This document shows positions 59,088 to 64,000 of a stretch of 64,000 bases of DNA, in pieces. Where the stretch lies: the NCBI RefSeq assembly GCF_000175235.1, contig NZ_ACQT01000003.1, forward strand, positions 1-64,000, in the 5' to 3' direction. The translations under genes and the position numbers were made by a program. Each line of letters starts with the position of its first letter. Within the stretch, counting starts at the first letter, position 1. Under the pieces are notes generated by a model that made no database searches, had not been told where the DNA came from, and saw only the letters and a list, made by a program, of their open reading frames with translations. Origin of the DNA: Acidovorax delafieldii 2AN (GTDB taxonomy: Bacteria > Pseudomonadota > Gammaproteobacteria > Burkholderiales > Burkholderiaceae_C).

Positions 59088-59744
59088 TTACTTCTGCCCG
59101 TCTGCGACTTTCTGCGTCCTCTCGGCTTTCATGAGCTTTCGAAACTCGACGACGAGTGTTCTCTGCGCCTTGTCGTACTCGCCCTTGGCGTTCTCACGCA
59201 ACTTGATTCGCTCCGTGTCAAACGAATTGAACAGCGCCGGGTAGTTGGGCTGCTTGCTTTTGTCCCATGCACCGAACGTCGCGTCGTAGAAGTCGATGCT
59301 CAGATCCATCGTGAGCTTCCCGTACTTGGCGATCACCTGGTAGCTCTGCTCGTCGAAGAACAGCGCCGAGTCGCGTACCTTGATTGAGAGCTTCTTGCTC
59401 TCCCTCACTAAGTTCTGCGACCAATTCACCAACTGCGTGAGTTGTCCCTCGTCGTTCGCACGCTGCGGCAAGTTCGGCTGCGTGATCTCTAGGAAGAGTT
59501 CCTGCCACGTGGTGATCAGCGTGTAGATCTCCTGAATCGCCTTCGCGCGCAACTCCTCCAAGCGAGTCAAGCCGATCGTCGTCTCATGCGCGCGGATCGA
59601 CAGATCAGTCTTCAGAACCTCTGTGCGGTCTGTCAAGGCCGCCTCATACTTCGCGATGACCTTCTTGACCTGAATGTCCATGAAGTATCGAAACAGTGCA
59701 GCGACCACCAAACCCGAAACCGCACCTGACGGAAACGCGATCAT
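59088..59744 (-). CDS. Membrane-anchored coiled-coil protein of the operon
   Basis: A 218-residue protein starting at 59744 with GAGGACG upstream. Residues 7-21 (GAVSGLVVAALFRYF) form a single N-terminal membrane segment; the rest is helical with heptad-like charge patterns (KKVIAKYEAALTDRTEVLKT; RIKLRENAKGEYDKAQRTL) and probably coiled coil. No enzymatic motif. In a defence module such a protein could be the membrane effector or tether. The gene follows the UvrD helicase by 23 nt and precedes the helicase-nuclease by 74 nt, on the same strand. Confidence 0.7.
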   Translation of the reverse strand: MIAFPSGAVSGLVVAALFRYFMDIQVKKVIAKYEAALTDRTEVLKTDLSIRAHETTIGLTRLEELRAKAIQEIYTLITTWQELFLEITQPNLPQRANDEGQLTQLVNWSQNLVRESKKLSIKVRDSALFFDEQSYQVIAKYGKLTMDLSIDFYDATFGAWDKSKQPNYPALFNSFDTERIKLRENAKGEYDKAQRTLVVEFRKLMKAERTQKVADGQK

Positions 59745-59767
59745 GAGAACGTCCTCGAGCCCCTTCG

Positions 59768-61831
59768 TTAGTCCTCCTTGCCACCAGAAATATCTGCGGA
59801 TTCATCCGCGGCCGCTCGCGGCGCGAGGTGCTGGATCTGCCAACCACGAGCCATCAACTTCTCCGTATTCGTCGCGATATCCTTCTTCGTGCCAAGCGAA
59901 CTGCTTCGCAAAGCCAGGCACAGCAGGTGAGTAGGTCGGGTCATCGCGACATAAGCCTGCAGTAGCCGTTGCATCGCCTTGTCGCTGGCGCACTTTGCGC
60001 CGTTCTGGTGCTGGCCTACGAGCCATGGCATCAGCCCATGCAGGAAGTGCATTTGGTTGAAAGTCTCTAGGACGAGCGTAGCCGAATGGGTCTGGCCCTT
60101 TGCCATGTGGATGGAGCTAAGTCGGATATCGACGCTGGTATTTCCGTAGATGTAGCGGTAACTATTCGCTGGCACGGACTGAGCTCGATTCAGATCGGCG
60201 GGCAGTGCGGGAGGCTCGGTAGTTGGCCAAGCCATGAAGTCGTTGGCGGTAGGCGCGTTCGCATCACCCCCGGCCAAGGCGGCCCCAAGCATCCGAAGCA
60301 CGGGGCAGAGTTGTGCCCAAAGCGCCTCGGTAAGTGGCTCCCGCCCGATCACGAATCGGGTGAGCAAGCCGCGATACACGGCCCGTGCTTCATCGGCATT
60401 CGCGAGCCGCTTCTCGACCTGCACGTGCTGCCGGCTGCTGGACCTGATCTGCGTCGTTCCTGCCAGCAGGTTGGCGAGGTGAACAATCGCCGAGGCGACA
60501 CTGTCCACGCATTGGTGGAGAGGGCCGCCACTCGATGCAAGCACCTGTGCCGCGAGGAAGTTCTCAGCGAGGGTGCGCGGCCGATAGGTCGGACGGTCGG
60601 CACCTGGCTGATATCCCGCCCAGTAGTGCGCGGCGGTCTTCGGGTATTGCTTGTGGCCGGGTTCCACGTCGGGGAAAGGCTTGTGAACCGCGCCGACCGC
60701 AGTGACCGCCGACGAGGCGATCAGGGAAGCAGGCAACGTGGCGAGCACATGATGACCAAAGGCGTCTAGAACGCCGGAAGTATCGTTGTCGGGAAAGACA
60801 AAGATGGTGTGGGGCAGACCCTGGCCTGCCACCGCGGTCGGCCGCACACCCTTCAAGCCGCTGGGTTGAACAGGGATGTAGGCGAAGGGGGTGGCAAGCG
60901 CCCCGATCGACGCGTCGAAGCGGAAGGAGTCGGCGATGTTGACGCACCGGATGTTGTCGGGAAATGCATCGGCGACCGGCTTAACCCCACCCTCGAAAAT
61001 GGCCTGGTTCGGATCACCGACGCGCTGGATGCAGACCGCAGGCACGTCACGCGGGAAGAGCCGCCGCAGGAATGCGTTCTGCTGTTCGGAGGTGTCCTGC
61101 ATCTCATCGACCAGGACGAAGGGGAACCGGTTCTGGAGAATAGAGGGAAGACTGGGCTGCTGCGCCAGCAAGGCTTCACCGAGAAGGAAGATCTCGTCGT
61201 AGCAGAAATAGCCCTGTTCTGCCGCATGCTGCAGCGCGGACGCCGCGAGTTGGTACATCTTGGTGTGAGCACCGCTGGGAAAACTAGTGTTCACTAACGG
61301 TGTCGCAAAATTGGCGCTGCCGAGGCGCAGGCTGTCGAAGCTGATGAATTTCTTCTCGAGGTAACCGTTCAGGGTGAAATAGTCCCCTGGGCTGAGATGG
61401 CGACGGCGCACCCTTGTCGTCAGATCGTTGTCGATCGCGGCGACCCGGTAGCCCGCCGACAGCAACCATGGGGTGGCCAGAAAACGATTCACGAATCCGT
61501 GAATGGTGTCGATGAAGTGCGGATAGCCAAGCAGGCGCTGGCCGACATCCGTGTTGCCCAGGCGATGCGCGATCTCCTCGCGCGCCACGTTGGTGTGAGA
61601 AAGGACGCAGATTCCGCGGGTAGTGCTTTTCCACTTGCGCGCGAGAATCGCCAGCTTTGCCACGACGAGCGTGGTCTTGCCGCTGCCGGGACAGGCCGAG
61701 ACGTCCAGCGTGGTCAACGACTTCAGGAACGCGCGCCGCGGCGCATCGAGGGCCTGTAGCTTGAGCACTCTGCGAGCCCACTCGATGTCGTCATCGGTGA
61801 TGGGGCCGATCAGGTCCGACGGCGCAATCAT
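59768..61831 (-). CDS. UvrD/Rep-type helicase, second module (GajB-like position)
   Basis: A 687-residue superfamily 1 helicase. Motifs: P-loop SACPGSGKTTLV (about 46-57), FVLVDEMQDTSEQQNAF (about 240-256), VGDPNQAIFEGG, and near the end LRLSSIHMAKGQTHSATLV and QAYVAMTRPTHLLCLAL (fragments), motifs V-VI. It overlaps the OLD gene by 4 nt. The pair OLD-UvrD matches Gabija architecture, but it differs clearly in sequence from the first pair and has two additional downstream genes. Confidence 0.85.
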   Translation of the reverse strand: MIAPSDLIGPITDDDIEWARRVLKLQALDAPRRAFLKSLTTLDVSACPGSGKTTLVVAKLAILARKWKSTTRGICVLSHTNVAREEIAHRLGNTDVGQRLLGYPHFIDTIHGFVNRFLATPWLLSAGYRVAAIDNDLTTRVRRRHLSPGDYFTLNGYLEKKFISFDSLRLGSANFATPLVNTSFPSGAHTKMYQLAASALQHAAEQGYFCYDEIFLLGEALLAQQPSLPSILQNRFPFVLVDEMQDTSEQQNAFLRRLFPRDVPAVCIQRVGDPNQAIFEGGVKPVADAFPDNIRCVNIADSFRFDASIGALATPFAYIPVQPSGLKGVRPTAVAGQGLPHTIFVFPDNDTSGVLDAFGHHVLATLPASLIASSAVTAVGAVHKPFPDVEPGHKQYPKTAAHYWAGYQPGADRPTYRPRTLAENFLAAQVLASSGGPLHQCVDSVASAIVHLANLLAGTTQIRSSSRQHVQVEKRLANADEARAVYRGLLTRFVIGREPLTEALWAQLCPVLRMLGAALAGGDANAPTANDFMAWPTTEPPALPADLNRAQSVPANSYRYIYGNTSVDIRLSSIHMAKGQTHSATLVLETFNQMHFLHGLMPWLVGQHQNGAKCASDKAMQRLLQAYVAMTRPTHLLCLALRSSSLGTKKDIATNTEKLMARGWQIQHLAPRAAADESADISGGKED

Positions 61832-63852
61832 GCCGTTGGCGCCAGGGGTACTACGGCAGGCGCCAGCGAGGTGGTGGCGAAGGCGACGGCTTCTCTGATA
61901 TAGGCCGGAAGGCGTGCCGACAGCCAGGCGCCATCGATCTCGCCTGTCCTCGCTTGCTCGCTCAACAGTTCAGCCAGATGCTGCCCCGCAATGGACTTGG
62001 AAGCCCGCTTGCTCGAGAACATCTCATAGACATGGGAGCACAACACCTCGCGATCGCCGGCGGCCTGGACCACCAGCGCAGCGTAGTCCAGCTTCGCGGC
62101 CGCCTTGACGTCCGCATGCGTCTTCTTGTCGTCGTTCAAGGGGTCGTCGTTGGCCGCGAGGACGGCGGCGATGTAGACCTCTTCGGCGAGACCGGCGAAT
62201 GCCAGGTCGTACTCCAGCGTCCATTCATCGGCGACGAAGGTCCTGACGTTCTGCCCATCGCCTTCGCTGAGCCGGACCCGCTTAGCCTGGAGTCCGGCTT
62301 GCCGATCGGCAGGGGTGGCGCCGAACTCGCGCTTGATCCGCCATTTGCGACGCGGACTGGTCCACTTTGGGTCCGCATCGTCCGTGACCAACTCCAGGAT
62401 GCGGGGTGCGCAGTCCGGCATCACATCCATGTCGGCCAGGCAGGCCGTCGGAATCGCAAAGACGCCCTTGGCGGGATCCTGGCGTTGAAGGATTCGTGCA
62501 TAGCGTCGCAAACCTGTGCCACCCACATTCACGATCGACACGCCGTGCTGGGTCAAGTCACGGCCGATCAGCCGAGCGAGCGTAGGCACCAAGAGGGCCT
62601 CGCCGTCGCCCTCCACCACGATCAAGCCGCGCGCGAAGAACAAGTTGGCCTTGGTCACGTCGAGGAAGCGCTGTAGGAACCTGTAGTCGCTCTTGCTCAG
62701 GTGCGTGTGGCCTTCGGCCATCGAGTAGGCGCCTCGTCGATGTAGCAGCACCAAGTTCTGCAACGGGATCTTCGACGTCAGGTTGGGGCTGTGGCTGGTG
62801 ACAATGACTTGCACCTGGCGTCGAGTGCCTTCCGCCAAGGGCTCGGCGGCGGCTTCCAGGAACTCCATCAAACGCAACTGCCGCTGCGGATGCAGGTGCG
62901 CTTCCGGCTCCTCGATCAGCAGCAGCGGGAGGCCGTCAGGTTCCTTGCCGAGCAACAGCAGCTCGCAGGCCATGAACAGCAGGTTATTGGAACCCAGGCC
63001 GTACGTGCCGCGGGACCGACCATCCGGACCCGCGAGCAAGTCCAACTCCAGGCGTTCGAGGATCTGACGTAACCGAGCTGTGTCGGTGCCGCCTTCCGCG
63101 AAACTGATGCGCCCGTGCAGCGCCTCGCCGGCAAGGGACAGGTGGGCCAGGTAATCGGTATTGATGGCCTTCTGCGCACCCCCGATGCCTTCATGCTGGT
63201 CGACCAAGTGACGCAAGTAGTCGGACAACCCGGACAGACTCAAGTTGGCCGCCTGCGCCGCGTCGGCCGGCGGCGAGGTCGGGTCGAACGGCTGCCCCTT
63301 CTTGATCTCCGGGAAGTTGTTCAGGATCTGCGACAGACGGGAGCCGCGTCCCGGCGACATCTCGCGTTCGGCATCGCGCAAGGGGCGCAGGTACGCAGTC
63401 GCAAGCAGCTGCCGGACCGTCGCATCGAAGGGAGGGCCCTCGCCTGCAGGGCCGCTGCGCACCGTGATGTCGACCCATCGCCGGCTGCCGGGTGTCTCGC
63501 TCAAACGGCGTGCAAACCAGTGCACATAGAGGGCAACCTCCGCACCCTCGTACGTCAGGTATTCGGCGAACGCGCCTTTCTCGCCGTCTGTTAGCCCGGA
63601 CAACCGGGCCCGGATCGTGATCTCCGTCGCCTGCTGCCCATCGGTTCGGATGTGGAAGTCCTCGGGTTGCACGCGCATGAATTCCATGTCACGGGTCGTC
63701 AACGCATGCCGGATCGCATCGATGACGGCCGTCTTGCCTGCATCGTTTTCACCGACGAGTGCTGTGACGCCTTCGCGAAACTCGATTGAGAACAGTGGAT
63801 CAGCAGCACCGAATTGCCGGAAATTCTTGATCGTGAGCTGTGACAGAAACAT
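61828..63852 (-). CDS. OLD-family ATPase/TOPRIM nuclease, second module
   Basis: A 674-residue protein, first gene of the operon, starting at 63852 (CTGGAGA upstream). P-loop VGENDAGKTAV (about 33-43), LLLIEEPEAHLHPQ (about 316), VIVTSHSPNL and the TOPRIM parts LIVVEGDGEALLVP (about 411) and CLADMDVMP (about 470) are present. The insertion before the TOPRIM and the long C-terminal helical region make it longer than GajA. It is expected to cut DNA in an ATP-dependent way together with the UvrD helicase. 63853-64000 beyond it holds no gene. Confidence 0.85.
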   Translation of the reverse strand: MFLSQLTIKNFRQFGAADPLFSIEFREGVTALVGENDAGKTAVIDAIRHALTTRDMEFMRVQPEDFHIRTDGQQATEITIRARLSGLTDGEKGAFAEYLTYEGAEVALYVHWFARRLSETPGSRRWVDITVRSGPAGEGPPFDATVRQLLATAYLRPLRDAEREMSPGRGSRLSQILNNFPEIKKGQPFDPTSPPADAAQAANLSLSGLSDYLRHLVDQHEGIGGAQKAINTDYLAHLSLAGEALHGRISFAEGGTDTARLRQILERLELDLLAGPDGRSRGTYGLGSNNLLFMACELLLLGKEPDGLPLLLIEEPEAHLHPQRQLRLMEFLEAAAEPLAEGTRRQVQVIVTSHSPNLTSKIPLQNLVLLHRRGAYSMAEGHTHLSKSDYRFLQRFLDVTKANLFFARGLIVVEGDGEALLVPTLARLIGRDLTQHGVSIVNVGGTGLRRYARILQRQDPAKGVFAIPTACLADMDVMPDCAPRILELVTDDADPKWTSPRRKWRIKREFGATPADRQAGLQAKRVRLSEGDGQNVRTFVADEWTLEYDLAFAGLAEEVYIAAVLAANDDPLNDDKKTHADVKAAAKLDYAALVVQAAGDREVLCSHVYEMFSSKRASKSIAGQHLAELLSEQARTGEIDGAWLSARLPAYIREAVAFATTSLAPAVVPLAPTA

Positions 63853-64000
63853 GGAATCTCCAGGCGGTCGCTAGGCTGGCAGCAATCTTCGTACACCGTC
63901 GCTCGATTTGCTGCTCCCGTTGCAATCCAGTCCGCTGCTGCATATCTCAGACATCAGCACGAGGTTTTCGCCTATCTAGTTGGACTAAACGATCAAACGA

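Overview
The window is GC-rich (roughly 60-65% by eye) and reads almost entirely as accessory DNA: an integrative and conjugative element (ICE) of the MobH type from a beta- or gammaproteobacterium. The family mix (FlhDC-type activators, a PRTRC cassette, H-NS with a W-x-G-x-G end, P4-type integrase) fits Burkholderiales, Xanthomonadales or Pseudomonas-like hosts. I cannot name the genus from sequence alone. No rRNA, tRNA, CRISPR array or intact insertion sequence was found.

Layout. 0-7.5 kb: the end of the transfer module on the minus strand, in the order FlhD-like, FlhC-like, MobH relaxase TraI, coupling protein TraD, a DUF4400 membrane protein, small genes and a lytic transglycosylase. The type IV secretion channel genes are not in view and presumably lie left of base 1. 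7.5-8.5 kb: a divergent control region and a SetR/CI-like repressor. 8.5-20.8 kb: DUF932 protein, zinc/TOPRIM primase, GHKL ATPase, DUF1845-like regulator, AlpA regulator, DUF1173 protein, a tyrosine-recombinase-fold protein without its catalytic residues, a Gp3-like protein and an Mre11-like phosphoesterase. 20.8-24.9 kb: an AbiE toxin-antitoxin pair placed between the Mre11-like and Rad50/SbcC-like genes. 24.9-30.4 kb: small ICE genes, several of them behind long hairpin-rich leaders. 30.8-37.2 kb: a Xre-RES toxin-antitoxin pair, then a Gabija-like pair (OLD nuclease and UvrD helicase) followed by a HEPN-type protein. 37.4-42.4 kb: secreted EEP-fold enzyme, membrane protein, HU-like protein, PAPS-reductase-like protein. 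42.5-48.8 kb: a PRTRC cassette (ParB, E, C, F, B, A, ThiF). 48.8-54.2 kb: H-NS-like protein, an intact tyrosine integrase, an actin-like ParM/PRTRC-D protein with a small partner, and a Cas4-like nuclease split over two genes. 54.4-63.9 kb: a P4-type integrase and a four-gene minus-strand operon (OLD nuclease, UvrD helicase, membrane-anchored coiled coil, DEAD helicase fused to a putative nuclease) that looks like a second anti-phage or anti-plasmid island.

How it may work together. The repressor and the paired palindromes between it and flhDC-like genes look like the lysogeny-style switch of SXT/IncC-type elements: repressor off, FlhDC-like activator on, transfer genes on. TraI and TraD process and deliver DNA. 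Primase, SbcC/Mre11-like proteins, GHKL ATPase and DUF932 protein probably serve DNA maintenance or replication. PRTRC, ParM, AbiE and Xre-RES would stabilise the element. The OLD/UvrD modules are likely defence cargo.

The most unusual signals are (1) a repeated structured element with a near-invariant 22-nt core, found four times upstream of element genes, and a related hairpin-plus-Shine-Dalgarno leader before at least seven genes; (2) the four-gene OLD-UvrD-TM-helicase/nuclease operon; (3) a HEPN gene attached to a Gabija-like pair; (4) a split Cas4-like nuclease; (5) a SetR-like repressor lacking the self-cleavage dyad.
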